A stretch of 64,000 nucleotides of DNA from Pseudoips prasinana (taxonomy: Eukaryota; Arthropoda; Insecta; Lepidoptera; Nolidae), in contig OX621242.1 in NCBI GenBank assembly GCA_951640165.1, forward strand, positions 22,130,001 through 22,194,000, read 5' to 3'. Numbering within the stretch: the stretch's first letter is position 1; each line of letters begins with the position of its first letter. The position numbers and the translations under genes were made by a program. Shown here one piece after another: positions 23,401 to 32,234 of this stretch. The notes below the pieces were generated by a model. It had not been told where the DNA came from and did no database searches. It saw nothing but the letters and a program-made list of their open reading frames with translations.

Positions 23401-26400
23401 CCCGCGCTTTTACCCGCATTAACTTTATAAATTATAGCCTATATACAGGGTGTCAGCTAACTCCATACCAAATTTTATTATAATCGCTCCAGCCGTTTAG
23501 AAGTAACAAACATACACGCTCACACACTCACAAACTTTCACCTTTATAATATTAGTAGGATTAATACGTGAAGCAAAAACTTTGTACCCCTTTTTAAGAA
23601 AATTACGCGGATGAGCGATGAAGCTCGACACAGACACAGACACAGACACACTGGCACAGTTAGAGTTTATATAGACAAGGAAGACAGAAATCTAATATAT
23701 TTATGTAATATGCATAATCAAAAAAGTATATTATTCAAAATACGTTAGGCACACTATCATATGTTTAACACTCACACGTGATCAAACTGAGATTAGGTAA
23801 TTGTTTGTCTATAATAATAAATGAATAAGTACAAAACAATTCCTGTTTCAAAGTACTCGCATTCTTCGGCAATGCGGTTCTTTTCCATATATCTGAATCC
23901 ATCTAAAAAGTCATATGTAGTTACAGAAAATAAAATGCTTCTTACCCGGGCATCGTGTACACCGACTTTGGTAATGATTAGGTATGAATCCATTTGCACA
24001 GTAACATTTCCCGTTTATGCACTCGTATTCTTCGCCGATGCAGTTTATTTCTGTGCATCTGTCTCTATCTAAAAATTAGAATGATTTAAGCTAAGTCGAG
24101 AGTTCTCACATGCATGGTTACAACGAAGACTTGTACCAGAGCACGCAGTGAAATTTTCATGCTTGATAACGAGAAAATTTGCTAATAGAGAGCAAAACAA
24201 AATTTTTAAGATTACTACTTAAATTTTGTTATGCTGTTAAAATTTTCGTAGCAGAATTGTCTACTACGAAATTTTTTATTTGCTGTCTATTTGGAATATT
24301 ATCGCTATCTAAAGGATTCCGTTTAATATTTCACAACTTGTAATAAATAAAATAAATAAGTATTGAAATACTTATTTAACTCTCTTGTTATTATAGAACT
24401 TCTTGTACGATACACCATATTAGGTAAAGCAGAGTTCAGCTGTCCGTAATATCTAGGCTGCGTACCATTAAGCGAGTGTATCGTTTCAAAAAAGAGGTTC
24501 AGTTTATTTCATGAGATTAGGGTTTAAAAAAAATCATTAAATGCAGTTTAACATAATAAAATCGATAAGATGCTTCCTTAGATTGACAATCTAATTTCCC
24601 AAAACCTCCAATTATTTCCAGTTTTTAATATTAAGAAAGGTGTTACAAAATTTACCTACTGTTTAATTTGATTGTTCGCATAAATATATTATTTGAGGAG
24701 CAGGTGTAAATATCTTTTTAGTGAAAATGTAACCGTGCTTTCTCAATTGTTTACATTACAAGACTATCTATGAAATAGCCGATAATGGTCACATTTATCT
24801 TCTGTCGATAACATTATTGATTTATTTCGCATTACAAATACTTTATTACTCTAGAAAAAAATACTCTATACTCTAGAAATGTGGCGTAGTGTAGATAACT
24901 ACTGCTGCATGCCAAATAACAAGCACTTAGAATTAGTATTCTGAGATACTTAAAGAGAATATAACTATCATGCATTCCATTGGTAGATACTAGTTTAAGC
25001 AGAAAGTCTGTTGTCTATTATCGCTATTATGATCAGTTTATCTTATTTTAAGAAATAATAATAAGAGGGTAAAATAAGGGATGAAAGTTTGTATGAAAAG
25101 CAAATATTTTTTTATGTTTTTTAATATTTTTTACGCGTGGTATTTGAGTTAAGAATAATAATTATATAACAGGATCTTTGGAAATTCCACCCCTAAGGTA
25201 GTAAATAGAGGATGAAAGTTTGTACAAAAATTTCAGTTTCCGCTTTTGAGGATAATCGCATAATAATTTTAAATTAATTAAGGATTTTCGAAATTGCTCA
25301 AAACTTAATCAAAAGGGAATCGAAGTTTGTTTAATTCAAGTTTACAGGAATTGACTTTAGGCAAGACTGTTTCTCCCACGGCCAGTATTATGTGTTGATC
25401 TCGCGTATGAGTGTAGCCCATTGTGTGGTTGGTTGTCCTGGTACGGTCTACTAAAACTGTAATGTTGCGTACAAAGTAGTTTAGTAAAATGAAATATAAA
25501 AATTTAAACTCGCGTCTGGTCAGGACACGAGACCTGATCGAATATTCGTAAGACTGAGGGTCTTTGGCCGTTTCAACACTCACATTACCGCTGCATTTTT
25601 TTCTTAATTATGTTAGATTTTTTACTGCTGGACTGCCTAACCAAATTTATTCCCACTATAGGGAGGGAAGCAATTACAAAGGTGGGAAGTAGCGTCTTCC
25701 ACTCGCTACTCGGATCAAATAAACACTATTTTCCGAGTATGAGAAATGAAATAATTGTTTTCACTTCTATCGGCAGTCCCCAAAGACTGCCTGTTTTTTT
25801 TTATTTTAGACAATTTATGTTTGTAACCGCGTTTGTAAAATACTTTGGACGAACTCTTAAATTAACCCAACTATAAACTTAGAATAGATTTGATGAGAAG
25901 TGCATAGTTTACTGTCAACATACATAATCCCGAATCAAACAATGTACTCGTTGTTTAGATATTGTAGTAGATAATATAGGAGATTGTTTCTTATTATGAC
26001 TGTGAAGATGCCATTAATTATATCTACTTGTATTTATATAAACCAAATACTATGTTCACATTCATACACGTTGCCATCATGATCATTTCAAAAAGTTATA
26101 ATTCGCCACTTTTCAGATTTTTCCTTCTTTGAAACCTATTGATAGCTGCAGAATATGATGTGGTTTTATTTTAAAATTTATCATTTGACTCTATAATAAT
26201 AGATATAAAACAGAGTCATTTTATATATATCGCAAATGAATTCTCAATGAACTACATATACACAATGGAATACCAAATATGAAAATAAAAATTAAAACCG
26301 AATATCACTTGGCATTGTGCACACAACGAGTAAAATGCAAAATAAAATATAAATTTAAATACGACTTAGATTGTTTATACTATTGTGTTATTAAATATGC

Positions 26401-26649
26401 TTACACTTTTAAACTTTCGCGTATCATAAAACATTGTTAACAGGTATTAACGCGACTAACCTTATTGTTTTGGTACGTATATGCATGAAACGTCGGGAAA
26501 ATAACAATAAGGTTAGTTGCGTTAATACCTGTTAACAATGTTCATATATAATGCTTACATATGTTAAGAAAATTCAAATTACCTTCTTCTTTATCAGTTT
26601 TAGCACAAACACTCAATAACAAACAAAAGAAAGCGATCCACTGCCGCAT
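11351..26649 (-). CDS. Unnamed type I membrane protein: signal peptide, Cys-rich EGF/EB-like ectodomain, TM, two PPxY motifs (7 exons)
   Basis: Exons in transcript order: 26649-26583, 24068-23946, 21175-21061, 18171-18049, 17038-16946, 12158-12092, 11461-11351. All junctions are GT-AG, all phases agree, and the sum of 699 nt gives 232 residues and a stop. Residues 1-16 are a hydrophobic signal peptide (MRQWIAFFCLLLSVC). Residues 27-59 form an EGF/EB-like unit (Cys 27, 32, 39, 44, 46, 59), then Cys 62, 69, 73, 74, 84, 89, 92, 101. One membrane segment lies at about 108-134. The cytoplasmic tail carries PPRY (172-175) and PPPY (204-207), which bind WW domains such as those of Nedd4-type ubiquitin ligases. 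That partner is inferred. The overall plan recalls the shisa/WBP1/VOPP1 style of small PPxY membrane adaptors, but I cannot assign it to a family. Confidence 0.85.
11528..11640. repeat. Relic of RTE-like LINE 3' UTR
   Basis: TTATAGTGCACAAGTGTGTGCGC and the GATAGTCCGATGCGACGG that follows resemble the LINE 3' fragment at 47135-47320 (same order of modules on the + strand there). It is a decayed insertion in the last intron of the membrane-protein gene. Confidence 0.4.
11795..11973 (+). repeat. Two tandem 93-bp units
   Basis: CCTCATGCATCACTCTATG.. at 11795 recurs at 11888, and both copies end in ACGGGGTATCTTAGT. The second copy contains GGTTCGAATCGC, which resembles a pol III B box, so a tRNA-like origin is possible but unproven. 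Confidence 0.65.
12092..12158 (-). CDS. PPxY membrane protein, exon 6
   Basis: 67 nt (1 + 22 codons) between a TTACTTCCAG acceptor and a GTAAGT donor. Joined to exon 5 it completes the first PPxY motif (PP from exon 5, R split across the junction, Y here), then SRTPAAGSAAYPAIAYLNAGF. Confidence 0.83.
12215..12257. repeat. Perfect 17-bp-arm hairpin
   Basis: GCTTAATAAATGTGTTG (12215-12231) and its exact complement (12241-12257) around a 9-nt spacer. It lies about 60 bp from exon 6, inside the preceding intron. Confidence 0.85.
12730..12968. mobile_element. Foldback element of about 240 bp
   Basis: Inner arms meet at about 12825 (TTCTTCTGTAACTGTTACAG centre) and pair over about 45 bp. Outer arms (CATAACAAAATCTTCTTC.. 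near 12739 and its complement near 12950) also pair, with an extra segment of about 60 bp in the right half. It is a large, slightly decayed palindrome in the intron between exons 5 and 6. Confidence 0.6.
14278..14456 (-). mobile_element. Decayed non-autonomous Helitron
   Basis: The minus strand starts TCACACAAATATTCTAAAGG and ends with a GCGGGTAATACCGC hairpin and GCGGCACAG. The terminal CTAG has decayed (AGTT). Same family as 21486-21879 and 23391-23560. Confidence 0.6.
14521..14697 (+). mobile_element. SINE family A, 5'-truncated copy
   Basis: Keeps the B box GGTTCAAGTCC and the body CAACTATTTGTCTGACC..GACACAGGGATTAGATTCCC, but lacks the A box. Confidence 0.65.
14990..15975. repeat. Tandem array of about 130-bp units, about 8 copies
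   Basis: The module TTGTCTGACAAGTAAAACTAA..GCAGCTCGG recurs at about 15008, 15114, 15243, 15381, 15514, 15643, 15776 and (reduced) 15890, each followed by CTATGATCACCACTCATGTC, GAGAGCATGTAAAGCCGGAGG and TTTTAGGCTGATAATAGGCTAAGAAG-like blocks. Units differ by substitutions and small indels. No ORF. It lies in the intron between exons 5 and 6 of the membrane-protein gene. Confidence 0.8.
16614..16912 (+). mobile_element. Poly(A)-ending retroposon-like repeat (GTAGGGCACAGCG family)
   Basis: Begins GTAGGGCACAGCGTTCATTCG, passes through CTTACAGAAGACATTCC, GCCGGCAACGCACCCGC and GTTGCGAGTGTCCATGG, and ends TGCTCGTTTGTCGCCTCTGA with an A tract. Matching copies lie at 36370-36690 (-) and 60563-60860 (+). 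It is either a SINE or a LINE 3' region; no ORF. Confidence 0.65.
16946..17038 (-). CDS. PPxY membrane protein, exon 5
   Basis: 93 nt (1 + 30 codons + 2) after TTACGTGCAG, with donor GTAAAT. It encodes PLGQRPNGDGRLSIGSLQLY, then IEERLRDAPP, the membrane-proximal cytoplasmic tail, and supplies the two prolines of the first PPxY motif. Confidence 0.83.
17119..17350. repeat. Dispersed repeat with CAAGCCGCCC..CATGGCTT modules, partly duplicated
   Basis: TTATCCAAGCCGCCCTGTAA..CATGGCTTG (17120) and TTGTTCAAGCCGCCCACTAA..CATGGCTTA (17280) are diverged copies in tandem. Similar fragments occur near 10065-10165 and 62205-62300. An old LINE-derived repeat is likely. Confidence 0.4.
17590..17705. repeat. 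LINE 3'-end-like fragment
   Basis: TTATTTATTTATTTAAACTTTAGTACACAAACTG followed by GCGGACTTAATGCC and AGGCATTCTCTACCAGTC is a tail I associate with common lepidopteran LINE insertions. No coding part remains. Confidence 0.4.
18049..18171 (-). CDS. PPxY membrane protein, exon 4 (membrane segment)
   Basis: 123 nt (1 + 40 codons + 2). It reads ETIDHILLISS then a hydrophobic run to LLYKLCATADL. The in-frame TAA visible past the donor (AG|GTAACA) belongs to the intron, since exon 5 joins in phase. Confidence 0.83.
18850..18890. repeat. Short hairpin
   Basis: GAGTACCGTATTGG and its complement CCAATACGGTACT face each other around about 13 nt. Another small palindrome (ACTCAATA../..TATTGAGT) lies just upstream at about 18789. 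Confidence 0.6.
19797..19913. repeat. Foldback element of about 117 bp
   Basis: AGCACATCAAGCTACCCC..AATCTGT on the left pairs with ACAGATTCGGGTAGCTGG..ATGTGCT on the right with few mismatches, around a non-palindromic centre. MITE-like, no ORF. Confidence 0.6.
20135..20339. mobile_element. Foldback MITE of 205 bp
   Basis: Outer arms of about 55 bp begin AAATTTAATGGGCGGTC and pair almost perfectly. Inner arms (AATAAATGTATAATTTCAAAA) also pair around a 7-nt centre. The left half contains about 35 bp with no partner. No ORF; copies elsewhere in the window were not seen. Confidence 0.7.
20557..20830 (-). mobile_element. Non-autonomous Helitron (274 bp)
   Basis: Read on the minus strand: starts TCTATACATATAATAAATCG after A and ends with GGTAAAACCGCGGGGCACAA and CTAG before T. 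The interior matches the + copy at 7426-7757 (for example TGTATGTCCGGACTAAACTC). Confidence 0.78.
21061..21175 (-). CDS. PPxY membrane protein, exon 3 (Cys-rich)
   Basis: 115 nt (2 + 37 codons + 2) after a TATTTCAG acceptor, donor GTTCGG. It encodes LGEKCFGPCCDDYGNGSLQC, then WQGICQPCYDSQGQWTC, with eight cysteines and a CC pair, the second half of the ectodomain. Confidence 0.83.
21356..21454. repeat. Two adjacent perfect hairpins sharing the loop ACTA
   Basis: First hairpin: arms 21356-21388 and 21393-21425 (33 bp, no mismatch), loop ACTA. Second: arms 21425-21437 and 21442-21454 (13 bp, no mismatch), loop ACTA. They abut with one shared base. It lies in the intron between exons 2 and 3. 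Confidence 0.9.
21486..21879 (-). mobile_element. Non-autonomous Helitron, split by a second Helitron
   Basis: On the minus strand it starts TCACACTAATATTATAAAGG (from 21879) and ends with a decayed GCGAGTAAAACTGC hairpin and CTAG (21486-21489). The body is broken at GCCTA|TGTGTTAATC, exactly where the inner element (21539-21746) sits. Confidence 0.78.
21539..21746 (-). mobile_element. Inner non-autonomous Helitron (208 bp)
   Basis: Minus strand starts TCCTAACTAATATTATAAATG and ends GCGGGTAAAACCGCGGGGC, ACAG, CTAG. It lies between A (21538) and T (21747) of the outer copy with no target duplication, as Helitrons do. Confidence 0.82.
22000..23390. other. Intron sequence without recognised elements
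   Basis: AT-rich intron between exons 2 and 3 of the membrane-protein gene. A 32-nt splice-bounded candidate at 22019-22050 was examined and rejected on phase. A (TTTATTTATG)-type LINE tail may lie near 23215. Confidence 0.4.
23391..23560 (-). mobile_element. Non-autonomous Helitron (170 bp)
   Basis: Minus strand starts TCCTACTAATATTATAAAGG and ends GCGGGTAAAAGCGCGGGGC, ACAG, CTAG. Flanked by A and T. Confidence 0.8.
23830..23902 (-). pseudogene. Decayed tandem duplicate of the EGF-type exon 2
   Basis: About 166 bp downstream of exon 2, this stretch aligns to the first 65-70 bp of that exon plus its acceptor (both read TTTTTAG|AT). It opens in the same phase: DGFRYMEKNRIAEECEYFETG against DRDRCTEINCIGEEYECINGK. 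The three cysteines of the aligned part are lost (C to Y, C to R, C to Y), a new one appears, and no donor is left. I read it as a dead exon copy, not a used alternative exon. Confidence 0.65.
23946..24068 (-). CDS. PPxY membrane protein, exon 2 (EGF/EB-like module)
   Basis: 123 nt (2 + 40 codons + 1), phase 1-1 like many EGF exons, acceptor AATTTTTAG, donor GTAAGA. It encodes CTEINCIGEEYECINGKCYC, ANGFIPNHYQSRCTRCP. Confidence 0.85.
24080..26430. other. First intron, AT-rich, no recognised element
   Basis: Holds a short hairpin at about 24193-24232 (AGCAAAACAAAATTT../..AAATTTTGTTATGCT) and two similar GATGAAAGTTTGTA phrases near 25080 and 25212. Open frames at 25305-25583 (-) and 25610-25876 (+) lack splice or family support. 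Confidence 0.4.
26433..26539. repeat. Foldback with about 38-bp arms
   Basis: ATTGTTAACAGGTATTAACG..CTAACCTTATTGTT pairs with AACAATAAGGTTAG..CGTTAATACCTGTTAACAAT with about one mismatch, around a roughly 32-nt non-palindromic centre. It lies in intron 1, about 45 bp from exon 1. Confidence 0.75.
26583..26649 (-). CDS. PPxY membrane protein, exon 1 (signal peptide)
   Basis: ATG at 26649-26647; 22 codons plus one nucleotide to the donor G|GTAATT. It encodes a short basic start and a hydrophobic core (WIAFFCLLLSV) followed by a polar AKTDKEE, with predicted cleavage near residue 16. CACGTG at 26673-26678 and TATAAA (minus strand, 26684-26679) lie just upstream, but the TATA is too close to the ATG to be certain. 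Confidence 0.8.
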
Positions 26650-27059
26650 TTTCACACTCTTCTGATCATATTCACGTGTTTATATTCGTAAATGTAAAAA
26701 ATATCACACAGGCACTCAGCATACCTAAACAGCGAGTGCTGCGGGCATATGCACTATAAAAATAAAGTATGGTGATAAGTTATCAGATACACAGTATAGT
26801 TGTTCCGATTGCTTATCGCAATTTAACGTCATTCATTAGAATGAAGTCGTATGATTAACAGCAAGGTACCTGATTTAAATTTAACCTTGTCAATGACTAC
26901 GTAGACAATACCTGCCTGCTGTCGTCTCGGTGTAAGTAGTAAGCATAATGTTATTGTCGACCTAGACATTAAGGCAGACAAAGAGTTCGTTACAGAAAAG
27001 TAAGAAGCGTAATAATTATAATTATGCATGAAGCAATAGAGTACGTAGAATTGAGTGAC

Positions 27060-27232
27060 TGCACGTGCGGCGTCTCGTTTCCACCTCTCACTGCCTCGTG
27101 TTACGGGTTTTACTCTCGCACAGGACAACTATTTGTGGGACCTATAAATTGTTATTGTGAGTCTAAGTGTCCATGTAATTCATTACATGTTTGTACGCTT
27201 GCACTATGGCCTAGTGCAGGCGTTACATTTTA
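27060..27232 (+). mobile_element. SINE family A, decayed copy
   Basis: CACGTGCGGCG, TCTCGTTTCC, GTTACGGGTTTTACTC and CAACTATTTGTGGGACC follow the order of the 9629 copy; the A and B boxes are degenerate. Confidence 0.6.
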
Positions 27233-28039
27233 AAAAGCAATAATGTTAGCACTAATATGCAAATATGTCGACCCACGACATCAAGCTTTGGAGTTAGGGT
27301 CATTAGCCACTAGATCAACAGGCAGTATCGTGAGTAGTGTAGCGCAACCATTACAATATAAAGTATTTATTCATTTTTAAAGTGCTATGTTGATAAACGA
27401 ACTAAATAAGTGAATAGCAATCTTATAGGTTCTATCAATATCATGTAACAGGTATCCTCTTACAATGACAAATAATGTTTATCTCGGCTATTTATCGGCG
27501 TAAGTAATAGTATGATCTTAACTACGTATTTACTTCCTCTTTAAGCCGCTGTGGCTGAGGCCATTTCGTCACGACCTCGAAGAGGGAGACTCTTGACCTT
27601 GGCGAGAGGCCGACATTTCACTCTTGGAATGATTCGTTTCACTCATTTTTGTTGCGATTTCTAGCGTTAACCGACTAAAGACATCCTTATGAGACATCGC
27701 AGATATGCTCCTTTTACGTAATGATCGTCTACAATCATTTATAATAATTCCGCTGGCAAAATCTTGGTTTCTACAATAATTTATATTCGGAAAAGTAACT
27801 ATTCTAAATTGTTACCAGGATTGTCAGGTCGTTGGGTACGTGGGCTAACATAAGAATCTTCAGCTTTAACATTTCTGTTCCCTTCGTAGGTTATACACTA
27901 ATGTAAAAGCCAATAAACAACGGATGTACATGATAGTTGTCGGCACAATCAGATTCAACAGTACACAGAATAATTTCTTATGTATAATCACTGTTTCCTT
28001 AAAATTTTACTAGAGTTCTGCTTCTTCATTTGTCGACAT

Positions 28040-28395
28040 TTCCTATGAAGGGCGCCTTCACTAATTTTGATGTAGTCATCTTTTAACGGTTATGCAATTG
28101 TTGCAATTCTATTAGAGATGATATTTTTGAACCATCGCTAATTCTATTAGAGATGATATTTTTGATTCCCAACGCTCCCATACCACGAAATATAGTTTCT
28201 GTGGTGGTGTTGTCAAAAGCACCTTCGATGTCTGAGGAGGCACTCAGAGCTGTTTGTTTGTCCTCCAGAGATTATTCCACTTTGTCGATTAGATCGAGTA
28301 GTACTGGTATGGATCATTCTTCAGGTATTACTCCCCGTGAGTACCTTGCTCTGAAGAGTTTTACTAGGTGCGGAAAGAGGAGGTCAATTCGCGGT
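28040..28395 (-). pseudogene. Reverse-transcriptase relic, R1-type
   Basis: One minus-strand frame, with in-frame stops, reads FRARYSRGVIPEEW and then LEDKQTALSASSDIEGAFDN, TTTETIFRGMGALGI. These are the blocks around the first catalytic Asp (normally x-F-LDI-x-GAFD) of R1-group LINE reverse transcriptases. Internal sequence between the blocks is missing. It is strongly decayed. Confidence 0.6.
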
Positions 28396-28438
28396 AAATA
28401 CATAAGTACAAGCACTACTGCTTGTACTTATGTATTTA
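28395..28438. repeat. Perfect 20-bp-arm hairpin at the 5' end of the RT relic
   Basis: Arms 28395-28414 and 28419-28438 are exact complements with the 4-nt loop CTAC. The hairpin sits at the end of the recognisable RT similarity. Confidence 0.85.
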
Positions 28439-28449
28439 AATTATAGGAT

Positions 28450-31400
28450 GCAAACGTAGTCGTAAAATGTTAAAATCATATTCGTAAAACAACGTTAAGT
28501 CTGTCTTACTAAATTTGATATCCCTCAATAAAGTCACCGATGTACAATGATGAGACTCGAAATTTTCTTATTTTCTCGAACTTAATGTGTAACCATATTT
28601 CAAAGTGCATAGTTGTAAACTTATCATATATTACCATTTATGAAACCTCAAAAATATTAATTTCTATATAGTAGATATAGCTGATAGTTCAAATCAGAAT
28701 TGACAAATTAAAACACTTGTGTGCAGTTTTGTGATATTGAGGAGCTCGTAAATCCGTAATGTATTAAAGTTGCAATATAAAATCTTAATTATAATTATAT
28801 AAAATATTCTTTGAAATCATAATGATTTATTGGCTTTAGTGTTAATTTATGTAATATATGACAAGTTTTAATAAGTTAGATAAACACATTAATTCGATGC
28901 ATTAATAAATTAAGAAAGCTTCTGTTACCAACATCATTGAGTTGAGCGTAAAATGACGTTGTAGGTTCTATTGTCTTGTTTTGGAGAGATAAAACCGACT
29001 TGTTTACCATTGGTGTCGCAGAGAATCCCATAAACCAAATTATCAAAACTAAATTGTAAATCAACCCTTTTTAAACGTACATACGATAACTTGAAATACC
29101 CGTTTCAAATTATTTAACGCTTCAGCATGATTTTGACTTTACTCATCTCAGACAGGTCGATCACGTGTTTCAAAACAGTTCTAACACAACATGTCAAACG
29201 TATGAGTAAAACAAACCCGGGTACTATTTTGGATTACACTTATCTTTTCTATCGTAAATACTGTGCTGTGTTCCACGAGTACTTTATCTATTAATATTTA
29301 CCGTCACATACATCTAAAGATATATCGTCCAGAAATCTATTCTAAAAATGGCTATGGCGTAGATTACGTAAATCGCCATTAAATTAATTAGAATTAGACA
29401 TATAAGTACAGCTTGTAGATTAGGAACCAACCTCTTGATTTATTATTCACAAATTATATTAGAGCACGGTGAACATAATGAAAACAATTAGTTATATCTT
29501 TACCCCAAACAATCTTACCTTTTATAAACATAAATTTTTGTGGAGTGAATGTATCCCCTAAAATCTCACAAAATATTCACTCCACTAAAATCTCAATCTA
29601 TGTATTTAGTAGCACATTCCCAAATATATTTAATTTTTAATAGTGGTGTGAAATAAATAGTATAAATAAAAAATAGTCATATATTTAAATTAAAATTATC
29701 TTCACTGTATGGAAAAATTATAAATTTCTCTAATACTAAACAAACATTCTGAACGAAAAACCAACAATTTATATTTTATATTATTATATTTATATCTTGC
29801 ACTTTACTTCTACGACTTGATTCATGGGTATATTGAATTTCTTAAGAATATCACACAATTTTCTTTATACGATAAAATACTAGAATATTACGAATCTATG
29901 AATTCGAGATTTTAAGATTTATCATCTTGTTTTGAGCAATGAAAGATGGAATCTATTTTCTGGTCATGAGTAGTTAAGTTTCGACTGGTAAATTAATGAT
30001 AGTCTATATGACTCGCGTTTTCAAATATGTACAATGTTAATTCTCCACAGACTGAGAGGTGACTTGGTATTTTACCTTAATTGGGTCTAGATATAGAACA
30101 TTAGCCAGTAGGCTTAGCGCTAACATTCGTGATAACGAAAAACTTCCTTGCCTAGAATAAGCAGGCAAGTATTTCGTTTCGGTGTGTCTCAATTATTCAA
30201 CTCTGACTCTTTTTAACGGACGAAGAAGTGCAATTTAGGACCTGCTAAGGCGAACTATTTATGATATCTATACTACTAAACTAATATTATAAAAAGAAAA
30301 GATGTGATTTATTTGTATATTTTTTTGTTGGTGGACAACATCAAAAACCAATGCACTGATGAAAAAATTTACTTAATAACTAAATCGAGAGTCCCCTCCC
30401 TCACGAATAATATTATATAATGTATTATTTAATTCATAATGTACCTACATAATATGTAGAAATAAATATATTAAATTGTTTTTATTACTCAACCATTACT
30501 TAACTGACTAATAAAAATAACTGTAAATATTTCAAATAATATTTTCTAAGCCGTATACTAGCAATTAAACATCTATCCCTATGTCCACCAGAAAGTTCGA
30601 GCAAGTTTAGTGCCTCTGCACTGTTAAGATTGGAAGATAAATTTGATTAGTCCTCGTAAGATACACTTCTGGGACATGAGAAGTCATCCATTTCAAAATA
30701 ATGTCAGTTTCTGCTGAACCGTCAAATCAGAAATCAAAGTTAATACCTTTATTTTTTAGAGAAATCATGATATTTCCCTGATCTGTTTGGAAATTGAAGG
30801 GTGTCAGTATATTCTCAGTAAGAAGAGATTTAAGACAAAGCAAAATATTTTCATAATGTTTAAATTTGGTTAATAGTCAATATGTTTAAATATGTTTTTA
30901 TGTCGTATTTTTCACAGATAGTTAAAATTGGCTGAATTAGTAAAATCCTATGAAGGATTAAAACTACAAAAAAATGAACATATAAATTACATGTTTTTCT
31001 AATATTTTTTATCATATTAGTAATAATTAATGTAGAAATATAAATTGAAAATATAATTGAGATCCATAAATAACTGAACAGATAAAATCAACGAACTCTA
31101 AGTACAATCTGAAATTGAAACAAAAAGTTTACGTCGTTTGAAAATTTGAAATGCCTTGCGGTTTTTATTTTTTTGTTTGTTAGTCTACAAATTGAATGTG
31201 TCCAGTAAAGTGAAAGTTTTAATTAAACACTGTAGTTTGTATTATGTATAGTCATAGGTAGTCGTTGTGGGTATGTTGTGGTCGTACATTCTGTTTAGGA
31301 AGCTCGTTTGTCCGGATTACGTTGACAGTCCCATTCGCTAAAACATTGGAGTTTTATCTTGTTATGATTGTTTTGAAAATAATGGCCGTAGGACAACTCG

Positions 31401-32063
31401 CAGAAAAGTAAATACAGCCAACTTTGGAAATATGATTAATGGAAAGCTTCTGTGTGAGAACTCCAACGATTTTTATTTTGATTTTGTTTTTAATATGACT
31501 CAACGCCTATGAGGTTATATGTTCTTTTTCTTAAGTGTTTCAGTACTTTCAAATAGGTACTACAATTACTTGCTTGGATAGTTGATTAATGGAAGATGGC
31601 GCCGTATAATTAATGAAATACAATTTGTCAAGCGAGGTTATTTACTATAACGACAACAAGTTAGTTTATCTTCTTAATTCACCATGATATATTATTTTAA
31701 TCGGATGGTGTATTTTTTCAATATCTTATTGAATATTTAAGTATAATCTAACAAAGTGATTTAACATCTGTGAAACAATTTGTTGGATGGAGAAACTATA
31801 ACATAGGTATAATTTTAGTGAACATATACCATACGTAAATCAAAAGACATCACAGGGAACAAATTATAGGACCTAACAAGACTGATGAGGTAGTCAGAAA
31901 CTATATTATTTTATCAATTATATTAATTTATATAATAGTATCAGTAAATATATTATTATATGTACTTATTTTATTATTACTTAAGGATAGATGCTTATCA
32001 AAATAGTAAAAATAGTCACAGGTGGTATTTAGGCGATTTCTGCTCAATAGTGATTTATTTACT
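28450..32063. other. Long AT-rich stretch without recognised genes
   Basis: No exon-like or repeat-like segment stood out, apart from a possible Helitron 5' end (TCTATACTACTAAACTAATATTATAAA) at 30267 with no matching 3' end, and an inverted pair (GGAGTGAA..TTCACTCC) near 29540-29585. Confidence 0.4.
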
Positions 32064-32213
32064 GTTGCATACCTACATACCTCCATGGTATTTAATACCT
32101 CTATGGTGAGAGAGTAAAAGGTTTTCAATTGACACGTCTGTCATTCATTAATTGTTTTCCGCATTGTAAATAAATGTTTACACAATGAACAGTCTTTTTA
32201 TAAAGATATAACA
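32064..32213 (+). repeat. 5' LTR (150 bp)
   Basis: Starts TGTTGCATACC and ends AAGATATAACA. It contains an AATAAA hexamer and a TATAAAG near its end. Identical to 35636-35785. Confidence 0.92.
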
Positions 32214-32216
32214 AAC

Positions 32217-32234
32217 TGGCGACGATGGAAGAAC
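32217..32234 (+). promoter_or_regulatory. Putative tRNA primer-binding site
   Basis: TGGCGACGATGG begins 3 nt after the LTR; TGG is the complement of the tRNA CCA end. The gag ATG (32225) lies inside it. The tRNA species was not determined. Confidence 0.55.

Noticed and set aside
25305..25876. Open frames on both strands in intron 1 of the membrane-protein gene
   Set aside because: No splice signals in the right phase, no protein family features.
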